DNA of 18,869 nt from JAAYAY01 sp964429355. Lineage in GTDB: Bacteria; Planctomycetota; Planctomycetia; Pirellulales; Thermoguttaceae. This document shows, one piece after another, positions 1 through 7,855 of the stretch. The notes beneath the pieces were generated by a model. That model had not been told where the DNA came from. It did no database searches and saw only the letters and a list, made by a program, of their open reading frames with translations. Each line of letters opens with the position of its first letter. Within the stretch, counting starts at the first letter, position 1. The position numbers and the translations under genes were made by a program. The stretch is from assembly GCA_964429355.1 (NCBI GenBank), contig CAYSCH010000170.1, forward strand, positions 1 to 18,869, in the 5' to 3' direction.

Positions 1-420
1 GCACAGCCGGTGGTTTTATTAGCGGCTCTGAATGAACTCACGTGATTCCCGGAAAAAATTGCGGCAAGAAGGTGACGGGACTCGATGCGACGAAACCAAC
101 CGAGCTGGCTCGCACGAAACGGCGCTGCCACCCGCCAGGGCAGGTCCTGGCAAGCCCACGCGACTATCTACTGACGACTACCCTTCCGCGAATTACACGA
201 GGCCATTTGGTGCAGGTCGCATGCCAATCCCGTTGCATCGCCGGAGAATCGCTCTGAATTCCCCGTCAGGCGGTTGACGGTTTCCCCCGCGGCGCTGACG
301 CAGCGGGACAGCCGGCCAGCCGGGAACGGCCTTGCGGGCGACCTTTCTGAGCCGAAGTTCCAACCATGAAAAAATCGACACGATCCACGCGTACCCAACT
401 TGACGTGGCCGCGTGGACAT
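1..420. other. Upstream non-coding stretch
   Basis: No gene is supported here. The short reading frames in both directions have no recognisable composition, no ribosome binding site and no family resemblance. A 6-bp stem with a 6-nt loop (GCCAGG/CCTGGC, 134-151) lies in it but has no T-run, so it is not a convincing terminator. The stretch ends in the promoter/operator region of the sigma-54 activator gene. Confidence 0.6.
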
Positions 421-428
421 TTCAATAT
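400..428 (+). promoter_or_regulatory. Possible sigma-70 promoter of the activator gene
   Basis: A -35 element TTGACG (400-405) is followed after 17 nt by CAATAT (423-428). The -35 matches five of six consensus bases, but the -10 matches only three. The -10 lies inside the palindrome at 421-452, which would let a bound protein block transcription. This is inference from spacing and sequence only. Confidence 0.3.
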
Positions 429-452
429 GAAATACGCGTATTTCAAATTGAA
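421..452. promoter_or_regulatory. 32-bp imperfect palindrome, likely operator
   Basis: The core TGAAATACGCGTATTTCA (428-445) is a perfect 18-bp palindrome. After one mismatch on each side the symmetry continues for six more base pairs to 421 and 452. The arms contain four TTCAA/TTGAA-like half sites (421-425, 428-432, 442-446, 448-452). It sits 16 bp before the activator start codon, in an AT-rich patch within GC-rich DNA. Position and symmetry fit an operator for autoregulation, or an upstream activating sequence bound by the Fis-type HTH of the encoded activator. XylR/DmpR-type activators bind TTGA-containing palindromes, which is compatible but not proof. Confidence 0.6.
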
Positions 453-467
453 TGGACTGAATGAACC

Positions 468-2084
468 ATGAAAGCAGAAGAGTTGGCGCTGGGGGAGTTG
501 CTGGACCTGTCGGAGGGACGGTTCGATCTGCACGGGCGGCGGTTGGTGCTCCATTCCTCGGACGCGATGGCGCAACTGCGAAAAGACCTGATTGAGACCG
601 TTGGGCTGGAACAGGCACGCCGCCTGCTGACACGATTCGGCAATTTCTGGGGTCGTGCCGACGCGGCCGCGATGAAGCGGATTTTTCGTTGGGATACGGT
701 TGAGGATTGGATCAGGGCGGGACCGCGGATGCACACCTTGCAGGGGGTATCCCGTGTGACCGTGAAGGCGCTCGACATCGAGCCGGCGGCCGGGCGGTTT
801 CACATGGAAGTCACCTGGCACGATTCGGCGGAGGCCGACGAACAGCGGTTGGCTCTGGGGCCGTCGATTGAGCCGGTGTGCTGGACGATGGTGGGCTACG
901 CCAGCGGGTACGCATCGTTCTGCACGGGCCTGGAGGTGTTCTTTGTGGAGGACAAATGCCGGGGAAAGGGGGATCGTGTCTGTTCGGCGGTGGGGCGTGA
1001 TCGTCCCTCCTGGGGCCAGGAGATCGAGCCGTACGTGTCGTACTTTCATGCCGACGACATCCAGGGGCACGTGATGCGGCTGACCGTAGAACTGAAGGAG
1101 AAGATGAAGGAAATCGCCCGTCAGCGCCGGCGGATCGCCAGCCTGGAGAAGGTGGCTGGCGTGACACCGGTCGAGGTCCACAGCAGCGCCTACCGGCAGG
1201 TGATTGAATTTGCATCCCGCGTGGCCCGTCACGATTCATCGGTGATCATCACGGGCGAAAGCGGCACAGGCAAAGAAGTGCTGGCCCGACATATCCATCG
1301 AGTCTCCCCTCGATCGGAAGGTCCCTTTCTGGCCGTCAACTGTGGAGCGTTGCCCGAAACGCTGCTTGAAAGCGAGTTATTCGGCCACAAGGCCGGGGCG
1401 TTTACCGGCGCCTCGCGGGACCGCCTGGGGCTGTTTGAAGAGGCCAATGGCGGCACGGTCTTTCTGGACGAGATTGGCGACGTCTCGCCCAACATGCAGA
1501 CCAAGCTCCTGCGTGTTCTACAGGAACGTGAAATCGTTCGCGTGGGCGAGAATCGGCCGCGCAAGGTTGACAACCGCGTGATTGCCGCCAGCAACAAGGA
1601 TATCAAGCGCGCGGTTAAGGATGGCCGTTTTCGCGAGGATTTGTACTACCGGCTGGGTGTGATCGAGATCGAGGTACCCGCGCTGCGCAACCGGAGGGAA
1701 GACATTGTATCGCTCGCCAGGCACCTGGTCGCCAAGACAGCCGCACGTCTGGGAATGGACCAGCTTCGCCTCGATTCCACGGCCCTGGACTGCCTCAATT
1801 CCTACAACTGGCCGGGCAACGTCCGAGAGCTGGAAAACGTGCTCGAGAGGGCTGCCGTGTTGTGCCGGGACGGCGTTATCCGCCCAGAGGACCTGCCCCT
1901 GGGCATCGCCCAGACACTCTCGGCTCCGTTGCACCTGCAGACTGCCAGCGATCAATCGCTGCAGGAAGTCCAGCGGCGGCACATCCAGGCCGTGCTTGAG
2001 TCGGTCGGGGGATGCCGCAGCCGGGCCGCCAAGATTCTCGGCATCAGTTCCGCCACCCTATGGCGAAGACTCCGAGAACGGTAG
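468..2084 (+). CDS. XylR/DmpR-class sigma-54 activator, probable phenolic sensor
   Basis: Cytoplasmic activator of sigma-54 RNA polymerase. The order is XylR_N-type sensor (about 10-110), V4R domain (about 112-175), a charged linker (about 200-230), AAA+ ATPase and a Fis-type HTH (last 45 residues). The ATPase has Walker A GESGTGKE (263-270), the sigma-54 contact loop GAFTGA (310-315), Walker B GGTVFLDE (328-335) and NWPGNVRELENVLERA. In the sensor, Cys138, Glu161, Cys164 and Cys172 have exactly the spacing of the MopR zinc site (C155, E178, C181, C189 as I recall). His89 and Trp117 fall where MopR His106 and Trp134 contact phenol. At 538 aa it is close to the usual length of 550-570. The start at 468 lacks a clear Shine-Dalgarno, but homology to the DmpR N-terminus begins within the first 15 residues. 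It overlaps the convergent dehydrogenase by 27 bp. The family and mechanism are secure; the ligand is inferred. Confidence 0.93.
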   Translation: MKAEELALGELLDLSEGRFDLHGRRLVLHSSDAMAQLRKDLIETVGLEQARRLLTRFGNFWGRADAAAMKRIFRWDTVEDWIRAGPRMHTLQGVSRVTVKALDIEPAAGRFHMEVTWHDSAEADEQRLALGPSIEPVCWTMVGYASGYASFCTGLEVFFVEDKCRGKGDRVCSAVGRDRPSWGQEIEPYVSYFHADDIQGHVMRLTVELKEKMKEIARQRRRIASLEKVAGVTPVEVHSSAYRQVIEFASRVARHDSSVIITGESGTGKEVLARHIHRVSPRSEGPFLAVNCGALPETLLESELFGHKAGAFTGASRDRLGLFEEANGGTVFLDEIGDVSPNMQTKLLRVLQEREIVRVGENRPRKVDNRVIAASNKDIKRAVKDGRFREDLYYRLGVIEIEVPALRNRREDIVSLARHLVAKTAARLGMDQLRLDSTALDCLNSYNWPGNVRELENVLERAAVLCRDGVIRPEDLPLGIAQTLSAPLHLQTASDQSLQEVQRRHIQAVLESVGGCRSRAAKILGISSATLWRRLRER

Positions 2085-3086
2085 GTCGAGAACGATCCGA
2101 TATCGAGCCTTGCCGGCCCGCAGATGTTCCAACGCGTCGTTCACGCGAGCGATCGGAAAGTGCTCCACCTGCGGAGCGATCTGGTGACGGGCTGCAAAGT
2201 CGAGCATCGTGGCGATATCCGTGGGCGAGCCGGTTGGGGAACCGGACACGTTCCGCTCACCCATAATAAGACTCATGGCGGCCACCGGAATGGGCTGCAG
2301 GACCGCGCCGACCACGTGCAGGCGACCGCGGGGGGCCAGAGTGGCGATCAGCGAGTCCCAATCCATCGGCACGTTGACGGTGACCAGGAGCAGGTCGAGC
2401 GATCCGGCGACCGAGCCGATCGCCGCAGAGTCGCGACTTGACAAGACGCGGTGGGCACCCAGCGCTTTCGCCTCCTCGAATTTCGACGGGCTTGAGGTGA
2501 ATGCCGTGACTTCACACCCCCAAGCCCTCAGAAACTTGACAGCCATGTGTCCCAGGCCGCCTATCCCGACCACGCCTGCCCGCGCCGTCGGCCGGACCCC
2601 GAACCGCTGTAGAGGATTGAACACGGTGATTCCTCCGCAGAGAAGTGGCCCGGCGGAACCGGGATCCAGACCTTCGGGAAGAGGAATCGCCCAAGCCCAA
2701 TGGGCACGCACGCGATCAGCAAAGCCCCCATGGTGGCCCACAATGGTCGCCTGAGCGCCGCTGCAAAGATGCTGGTCGCCCGAAAGACAGGATCGGCAAT
2801 GCATGCAACTCTGCGCCGTCCAGCCCACGCCCACCCGCTGGCCCACCGCTGCGCCTTTCACGTGTTGTCCAACCGCCGTGATGCGTCCCACGACTTCGTG
2901 CCCCGGCACCAGGGGATACACAGAGATTCCCCAGTCGTTATCCAGTACCGACAGGTCGGAGTGGCAGATGCCGCAGTGCTCGACCAGGATCTCGACTTCC
3001 TCATGTCCCAGCGGGCCAGGACGGTATTCATACGGCTCCAGCGGCGTTTTGGGCGATTGGGCAGCCCATGCCAGGATGTGGCTCAT
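2058..3086 (-). CDS. Zinc-dependent NAD(P) alcohol dehydrogenase, CAD/YahK type
   Basis: Medium-chain dehydrogenase that interconverts an alcohol and its aldehyde with NAD(P)H in the cytoplasm. Catalytic zinc ligands are visible as Cys41 in GICHSD, His63-Glu64 in GHE and Cys150 in LLCGGITVF. The structural zinc uses Cys94, Cys97, Cys100 and Cys108. The Rossmann loop is GIGGLGH (174-180). At 342 aa it matches the family of cinnamyl-alcohol and aldehyde reductases. I chose the ATG at 3086 because AAGGAGG (3091-3097) lies 4 nt upstream; a longer frame to 3206 adds 40 residues with no family resemblance. A probable sigma-70 promoter lies at 3249-3277. The 3' end overlaps the convergent activator gene. 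The substrate is unknown; the CAD-type fold and the phenol-type sensor next door make an aromatic alcohol or aldehyde reasonable. Confidence 0.92.
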   Translation of the reverse strand: MSHILAWAAQSPKTPLEPYEYRPGPLGHEEVEILVEHCGICHSDLSVLDNDWGISVYPLVPGHEVVGRITAVGQHVKGAAVGQRVGVGWTAQSCMHCRSCLSGDQHLCSGAQATIVGHHGGFADRVRAHWAWAIPLPEGLDPGSAGPLLCGGITVFNPLQRFGVRPTARAGVVGIGGLGHMAVKFLRAWGCEVTAFTSSPSKFEEAKALGAHRVLSSRDSAAIGSVAGSLDLLLVTVNVPMDWDSLIATLAPRGRLHVVGAVLQPIPVAAMSLIMGERNVSGSPTGSPTDIATMLDFAARHQIAPQVEHFPIARVNDALEHLRAGKARYRIVLDLPFSESSP

Positions 3087-3248
3087 ACGGCCTCCTTCGA
3101 ATTGACCTGAAGTTGAAAGGGCGGATCCGCAGCATCGTGCCGCACGGCGGAGATCGGGGGCCGCTTGTGGACCCGGGGAATCTCGCAAACCCATCCAGTC
3201 GGGCATTCCGGCCGATATCCTCGTTGGGCGAGGCTCCGCTTGCTCGAT

Positions 3249-3277
3249 ATTCTATTCGTCTCTTCCGGTTATTCCAA
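3249..3277 (-). promoter_or_regulatory. Probable sigma-70 promoter of the alcohol dehydrogenase
   Basis: Read on the minus strand, TTGGAA (3277-3272) and TAGAAT (3254-3249) are separated by exactly 17 nt; they match four and five of six consensus bases. The -35 region overlaps the last codons of the preceding exported-protein gene. Transcription would start near 3242 and leave a leader of about 155 nt, so the dehydrogenase need not depend on read-through from the operon upstream. Confidence 0.45.
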
Positions 3278-5815
3278 TTCCAGATAGGGTTTGAGCTGGA
3301 CGAAGTTGATCATGAGCTGCTCGCCGGGGAGGGCTTCTTCGTCGGTGAAGGCGATCACTTGCGTGGGGGACTGGGCGCGGAAGATGATGCGGTTGAGGTT
3401 GATCTTGGCGACATTGTCGTTTTCCCTGTAACGGCCGGAATTACGCCGGTCGATGTGGACGAAGCTCTTGTCGGGGAGAATCTCGGCACCCTCCAGCTCG
3501 GCGCGGATACCGTATCGGCGAGGGTTGTACGTCTTGCCGGTTACGTCCTTGAAGTCGGCGGTGACGAACTGCAGGCTGTAGGCCATTCCGACCTCCAGCC
3601 CTTGGGCGGTTTGGCCGATGCGGTTAGGCTTTTCGGCTCCGCGGGTCATGATACAGACTGAGTCGCCGGCGCTGGCACCCCCCCAGCGTCCCTGGCTGTT
3701 CTTGCCGTAGCCGGCGATCACATCGGTGCGGATAGAAGCTTCGGCGGCCGGCGACACGGTCCAGCCCGTCAGGCCGTCGGCGAAATCGCCGTTGACCAGG
3801 AAACCCGGGTTGTATTTGAACCCATAACGGGCCGACAGCATGTCCTTGTTGCCTTCGACCGCGTAATGCCGCATGAGTTGGAACGACCACCGTGCCAGCT
3901 CCTCGTCGCCGTAGTAGGTTCCCCAGTAACCCGTGGTGGCCAGATCTTTGAAGTCCGGGCTGTTGGCAATGAGGTTGACCTGCATGTCGAGAAAGTATTT
4001 GAAGTCGACGGCCGGGTTGTGCTCCAGGGAGATGATGGGGATCTGGTTGAAGTTGCCAAAAATGATGCCGGTTCCGGCAGCCGCGTTGGGAAAGAAGGTG
4101 CTGAAGCGGCGCATGGTCTCGCCGACCATGTTGTCGAGATAGGCGGCGGCCGCTTGTTCGTTTTCCTGGGGATGGCAGTAGGCCTCGGAGAGGAGCCGCC
4201 CCCGACCTCCGGAAGCATTCAAGACGGTGGACATGAAGTCGGTATGGAGTGACGAGATGCTGGGCTTGCCGACAATCCAGGTGTAGACAAGGCGATTCTG
4301 GGGATTGCGGAGTCCGCGGAGGGCCTCGGTGTAGTTGCCGATGTTGGCACGGGCAAAGAAGAGTTCGTCCGCGGTGAAGCCGTCGTACTGCGGCTGGGTC
4401 ATGCCGGGGTGCTTTTCCATGCGGCTGCGGACTTCGTCCGGGTCGCCTGGGGAATCGACGCCAAAATTGGCCAGCCATTTCAGGCCCATGGCCTTCGACT
4501 CCGAGAGGGCGTCACCGGGCAGGGCACCACCGTTGAGCGTGGTGACGGCATAGAGGATGTGCTTCTTCATGAAGTCCCATCCGTAGTTGCCGTTTTCTTG
4601 GACGAAGGAATTTACACAAGGGGGATAGTCGAAAATCTCGGGGATCGAGTGAACCACCAGGCGTGCCTCGACGCTGCTGCCGGTAACGGTGATGCGATGT
4701 TCACCCATGGGGAGCTCACGAAACGCCTCCAGACGGTCGGTGGCAGCGGTGATCACCGTATCGCGGTCGTCGATCTTGACGACCAGATCCGAGGCCGGCG
4801 TACCGGTGGCGAAAGCCACGAATACCCACCCGTCGCGTGGATTGACGAAGGTGAATGACTGCGTCGCCTCGTCGGCTTTGAGCGGCTGGCTCAAGAGCTC
4901 GGCCACGAGGTTGTTGAGCTGCCGAATGCCCGTGCGGTTGATTTTCGGAATCTCGATGATGCTGATCGGCCAGGCGGTCTCGAGAACCTTCTGGCCGGTT
5001 TCGCGGCGGCGGACGACGGCCTTCACCAAGTACTCACCGCCAGAGAGTCCCTGAAGGTTGAGGATTGCCATGCCGTCCTTGCCCAGGGGGATCGTCTGTG
5101 GCGGGATTGCATCTCCGCCGACTGCGGCGACGCACTCGCAGGCCTCGCGATCTTCAGGCCGGAGGCTGAAGAACTTGACTGTGAGTTGTGGATTGGCGAG
5201 GGGGATCTTGCTGAGGAGAGGCTCAAGGGGAACGAGCCTGGGGGCGGCAACTACGGAGGCCTGGGAGCTGGAGCCGGTGCGTGCCCCCTGGCTGACCGCC
5301 TCCAACCGGACATCGGCGATCCGGATTTCGCCGGTCATGTTGCCGGCATAGAGGGCCACGCCGTATTCACTGTCCTTGGACGCCATGAGGGTGAAGGTCT
5401 TTTCGTACGGCGTCCAATCGGAATCGGTGGGGAAGTTCGTGATCCCTATGGCGGAGATCCAGCCGCTGTTGTGGACGATCAGGCCGCCTGAGCGGCTCTT
5501 GAAGCCTGTCGTTCTGACCAGCGCGCTGAGCTTGTAGGTTTCGCCGGCGACGAGGGTCATCCCCTGCTGGCGCAGGCTCACTGTGCCGGACGTCGTGCCG
5601 TCGCTTTTCAGGATAACGGCCGCCTTTCTTCCTTCGGGCCCGCCGGAGCGATCGTAGAACACGTTCTGGGCCGACGACGGGCTCCAGAATTCCGGAAAGT
5701 CGACCTGCTCGGCGTCGAAGTTGCCGTTGATAAGCAGGTTTTCGCCTTCGGCCACTGCTCCTTTGAGGGAGGGGGCCAGGATGGCGATCGCCAACAGCGT
5801 CAGAAGTGGTTTCAT
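3269..5815 (-). CDS. Large exported protein with terminal carbohydrate-binding-like domains
   Basis: 848-aa secreted protein of unknown activity. Residues 1-22 are a Sec signal peptide (KPLLTLLAIAILAPSLKGAVA, cleavage near AVA/EG). Residues about 26-175 look like a jelly-roll carbohydrate-binding module (start NLLINGNFD; also WTPYEKTFTL). A second region starting FLVNGDFADGLTGW (about 672-848) looks alike. Between them are an Ig-like stretch (about 190-290), a beta-rich region with NPRDGWVFVAF, and an alpha/beta, barrel-like part holding GFTADE (Glu484), SEAYCHPQ (Glu544) and GYWGTYYGDEE (about 629-639), where catalytic acids might be. I do not recognise a named glycosidase family. The ATG at 5815 overlaps the stop of the upstream gene as ATGA, so it is translationally coupled as the last gene of the operon. 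It may be a non-enzymatic glycan-binding protein instead. Confidence 0.85.
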   Translation of the reverse strand: MKPLLTLLAIAILAPSLKGAVAEGENLLINGNFDAEQVDFPEFWSPSSAQNVFYDRSGGPEGRKAAVILKSDGTTSGTVSLRQQGMTLVAGETYKLSALVRTTGFKSRSGGLIVHNSGWISAIGITNFPTDSDWTPYEKTFTLMASKDSEYGVALYAGNMTGEIRIADVRLEAVSQGARTGSSSQASVVAAPRLVPLEPLLSKIPLANPQLTVKFFSLRPEDREACECVAAVGGDAIPPQTIPLGKDGMAILNLQGLSGGEYLVKAVVRRRETGQKVLETAWPISIIEIPKINRTGIRQLNNLVAELLSQPLKADEATQSFTFVNPRDGWVFVAFATGTPASDLVVKIDDRDTVITAATDRLEAFRELPMGEHRITVTGSSVEARLVVHSIPEIFDYPPCVNSFVQENGNYGWDFMKKHILYAVTTLNGGALPGDALSESKAMGLKWLANFGVDSPGDPDEVRSRMEKHPGMTQPQYDGFTADELFFARANIGNYTEALRGLRNPQNRLVYTWIVGKPSISSLHTDFMSTVLNASGGRGRLLSEAYCHPQENEQAAAAYLDNMVGETMRRFSTFFPNAAAGTGIIFGNFNQIPIISLEHNPAVDFKYFLDMQVNLIANSPDFKDLATTGYWGTYYGDEELARWSFQLMRHYAVEGNKDMLSARYGFKYNPGFLVNGDFADGLTGWTVSPAAEASIRTDVIAGYGKNSQGRWGGASAGDSVCIMTRGAEKPNRIGQTAQGLEVGMAYSLQFVTADFKDVTGKTYNPRRYGIRAELEGAEILPDKSFVHIDRRNSGRYRENDNVAKINLNRIIFRAQSPTQVIAFTDEEALPGEQLMINFVQLKPYLELE

Positions 5816-6852
5816 TGCGATTCCCCCTCGGTTCTCACATGCTGCGGATACTCCCAGCGGCCGACATTGGCAAGGAGCCAATTGAAGTAGGGCTGTACTC
5901 CGCGATCATTATCGCCGGTGCCGCCGCCGCCCATCTCAAAGTTCGGGCCGGTGCCCTGGCGACCGCGGACGTCGTCGAGATAGGGACTGCGGAAGAGCAT
6001 CGCCGCGTGCGGGAGGTGGCGGTACGTCTCCCATTCCTTGTGCATCGACGCGATGTGATACGAATTGAAGACGCCCTCGTTGCCGGTCAGGTCGCGGTCG
6101 GCCGTTTCCGTGTTGACGGCAAAACCTGTCTCGGGGATCGGCATTGCCTCGTGGAAGAGCTTCACTTCGCAGCCTGGATAATCCACAGGGGAACCGGTCT
6201 GATGGTTGGGGCAAATACCGACCTCAATATCGGGCGCAACGGCCTTGAACCAGCCAGTCAACCGGGCCTTCTTCGCGGCGCCATCGGGCTCACGGAAGAT
6301 CTCATGATCAACCCGCAGGGGATGGTTGAACTCCTGATAGAGGTTGACGAACACGTTCTTGAGCTGACGCTCGGCGAGAAACCGCCCGGTATCCTCAATT
6401 CCGCGGCGGACCGCAGCTTCGTCGCGAAGGAATTCGTCCTTTCGAGGCATCATCAGGGCCACGCAGACCACCATGCCCCGCCGATCGGCCTGGCACACGA
6501 CGAGCTCCAGCCGCCGGGCAAAGGACGGCACGAGACGACCGTCAGGGGTGTACGCATTAGGCCCAGCATTGACATCCGGAAAGCCGCCGTTGGTCCCGTG
6601 CAACGACACGCTCACGAGGTTGATGCCGTGGCCGGTCATGTTGTCGAGATTGTTGACCAGGCGTTCGGTGACTGCGGGGCTCATGAGGGCGTTGTTGCAC
6701 CTCAGTCCCCAGAGTTTCACAGGCTGGCCGCCGAGACAAGGCAGTCCCTCGCGTATTTCGAACTCCCGGGTGGACGCGGGTTCATCACCACCGAGGAGCG
6801 GCGAGGGAAGGCAGGCGAAGGCCATGAGGACTATGGGCAAAGGACGGTTCAT
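5812..6852 (-). CDS. Exported GH-clan-A-like barrel protein A
   Basis: 346-aa secreted protein, signal peptide about 1-21 (RPLPIVLMAFACLPSPLLGG). The rest reads as a (beta/alpha)8 barrel like GH5-type enzymes: HGINLVSVSLHGTNGG (75-90) for an early strand and substrate loop, NVFVNLYQEFNH (166-177) with Glu174 at the place of the strand-4 acid/base, and GFAVNTE (243-249) with Glu249 as a possible nucleophile. The classic Asn-Glu pair is Gln-Glu here, so it is a divergent family and activity is not assured. It is a paralogue of the protein at 7856-8899, with about half of the residues identical by eye. The start at 6852 is preceded by AGGA, which overlaps the stop of the DUF1559 gene (9-bp gap). 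Its stop overlaps the start of the next gene by 4 bp. Confidence 0.88.
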   Translation of the reverse strand: MNRPLPIVLMAFACLPSPLLGGDEPASTREFEIREGLPCLGGQPVKLWGLRCNNALMSPAVTERLVNNLDNMTGHGINLVSVSLHGTNGGFPDVNAGPNAYTPDGRLVPSFARRLELVVCQADRRGMVVCVALMMPRKDEFLRDEAAVRRGIEDTGRFLAERQLKNVFVNLYQEFNHPLRVDHEIFREPDGAAKKARLTGWFKAVAPDIEVGICPNHQTGSPVDYPGCEVKLFHEAMPIPETGFAVNTETADRDLTGNEGVFNSYHIASMHKEWETYRHLPHAAMLFRSPYLDDVRGRQGTGPNFEMGGGGTGDNDRGVQPYFNWLLANVGRWEYPQHVRTEGESQ

Positions 6853-6861
6853 TTCGACATC

Positions 6862-7821
6862 CTAGAGCAGAGTGGAGGCGATGATCTCGCGGCCGTTGCG
6901 AGTGGCGAGAGCACGCCAGGTAGCCAGATCGATGGTGTCGGGGGCAAACGAGACGTGCCCGTCCAGAAACAGAACGCTGACTCCGCCCGGGTGGAAGCTG
7001 CGGGCCGAGATGCGGCCCATGACGTTTCCGGAGAGGCAGTCGTTCAACTTATGGTTGGGTGTGAGGTAATGATTGTAGCTGGCGGCATTCAAATTGCCCC
7101 GAGCCCACTCGCGCCCCCGCTGGCCGCTCCAGAAGCTGAGGCCGGCGCAGAAGGAGTCGGTCACTGCAACAAGTTGAGCGCCCTGGGCAAACTGCCGCAA
7201 CGTGTCGGACGGGGAGGAGGCGGTGGTGTCGGTGCCGGTACCCTTGATCGTTTCGCTGTAGGCCGCGGTGTTGCTCAGCCCATCACCGACCTCCGCGAAT
7301 CGCACGGCCGACCGGTCGAAGAACACGCCGTCGATCCGCTCGGTGCCTTCCGGCCCGTAGTCGCGAAAGCTGCCGCCGTTCTGCAGGCCGGTCCCGGCGT
7401 TGGCCATGTAGTTGTTCGGACCGAAGTTCGGATGCAGCCGGTCTGTCGTGTCGGAGGGACAAAGATAGGTGGGGATGATGGCCCGGACCGCCTCCCTGTT
7501 CACCGGATCGAGTACTCCGCGGCGGAAGTCGATTGTCTTGTAGACATTGCCCCCCTCGAGGTACGGCAAGATCTGGGCCTGGGCCGACCAGAGGTGGGGC
7601 GAGCCCGTGCGAGCGGAAGGGAGGCATCGGCTGGTGCTTTCATAGTTCTGCAGCGCCAGTCCGATCTGTTTGAGGTTGTTGCTGCACTGGAGGCGGCGGG
7701 CGGCTTCGCGGGCGGCCTGAACCGCCGGCAGGAGCAGAGCCACGAGTATCCCGATAATCGCAATCACCACCAGGACTTCGACCAGAGTAAACCCAAGTTG
7801 GCGCGAACCCGTTTGGCGCAT
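6862..7821 (-). CDS. DUF1559 protein with prepilin-type N-terminus
   Basis: 319-aa protein of the DUF1559 family, greatly expanded in Planctomycetota. The N-terminus is a type IV pilin-like processing site: RQLG/FTLVEVLVVIAIIG with cleavage after Gly10 and Glu at +5, followed by one long hydrophobic helix and the family signature LPAVQAAREAARRLQC. The C-terminus has the H-X9-DG motif (His277 to Asp287-Gly288). The product should be processed by a prepilin peptidase and sit in a pilus-like fibre or the inner membrane; the molecular role is unknown. ACCTCC on the plus strand (7832-7837) is a GGAGGT ribosome binding site 10 nt before the ATG. It lies between two paralogous GH-like genes, 34 bp after one and 9 bp before the other, in one operon. 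Confidence 0.95.
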   Translation of the reverse strand: MRQTGSRQLGFTLVEVLVVIAIIGILVALLLPAVQAAREAARRLQCSNNLKQIGLALQNYESTSRCLPSARTGSPHLWSAQAQILPYLEGGNVYKTIDFRRGVLDPVNREAVRAIIPTYLCPSDTTDRLHPNFGPNNYMANAGTGLQNGGSFRDYGPEGTERIDGVFFDRSAVRFAEVGDGLSNTAAYSETIKGTGTDTTASSPSDTLRQFAQGAQLVAVTDSFCAGLSFWSGQRGREWARGNLNAASYNHYLTPNHKLNDCLSGNVMGRISARSFHPGGVSVLFLDGHVSFAPDTIDLATWRALATRNGREIIASTLL

Positions 7822-7855
7822 GGTACGTGATACCTCCGGGATAAAGTGCGTTCGG

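Noticed and set aside
134..151. Hairpin GCCAGG/CCTGGC as a terminator of an upstream gene
   Set aside because: The stem is only 6 bp and no T-run follows on either strand.
168..1232. 354-codon open frame on the minus strand
   Set aside because: Antisense to the well-supported sigma-54 activator, with Pro/Arg/His-rich composition typical of shadow frames.
3129..3142. Sigma-54-like promoter before the alcohol dehydrogenase (minus strand, CGGCACGATGCTGC)
   Set aside because: The GGCACG part fits, but only 9 nt separate GG and GC where 10 are required, and the sigma-54 spacing is strict. A scan of the window with a sigma-54 matrix would settle it.
5806..7830. 674-codon open frame on the plus strand
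   Set aside because: It runs antisense over two minus-strand genes with clear families, signal peptides and ribosome binding sites. It exists because of the high G+C third positions of those genes and has no start signal of its own.
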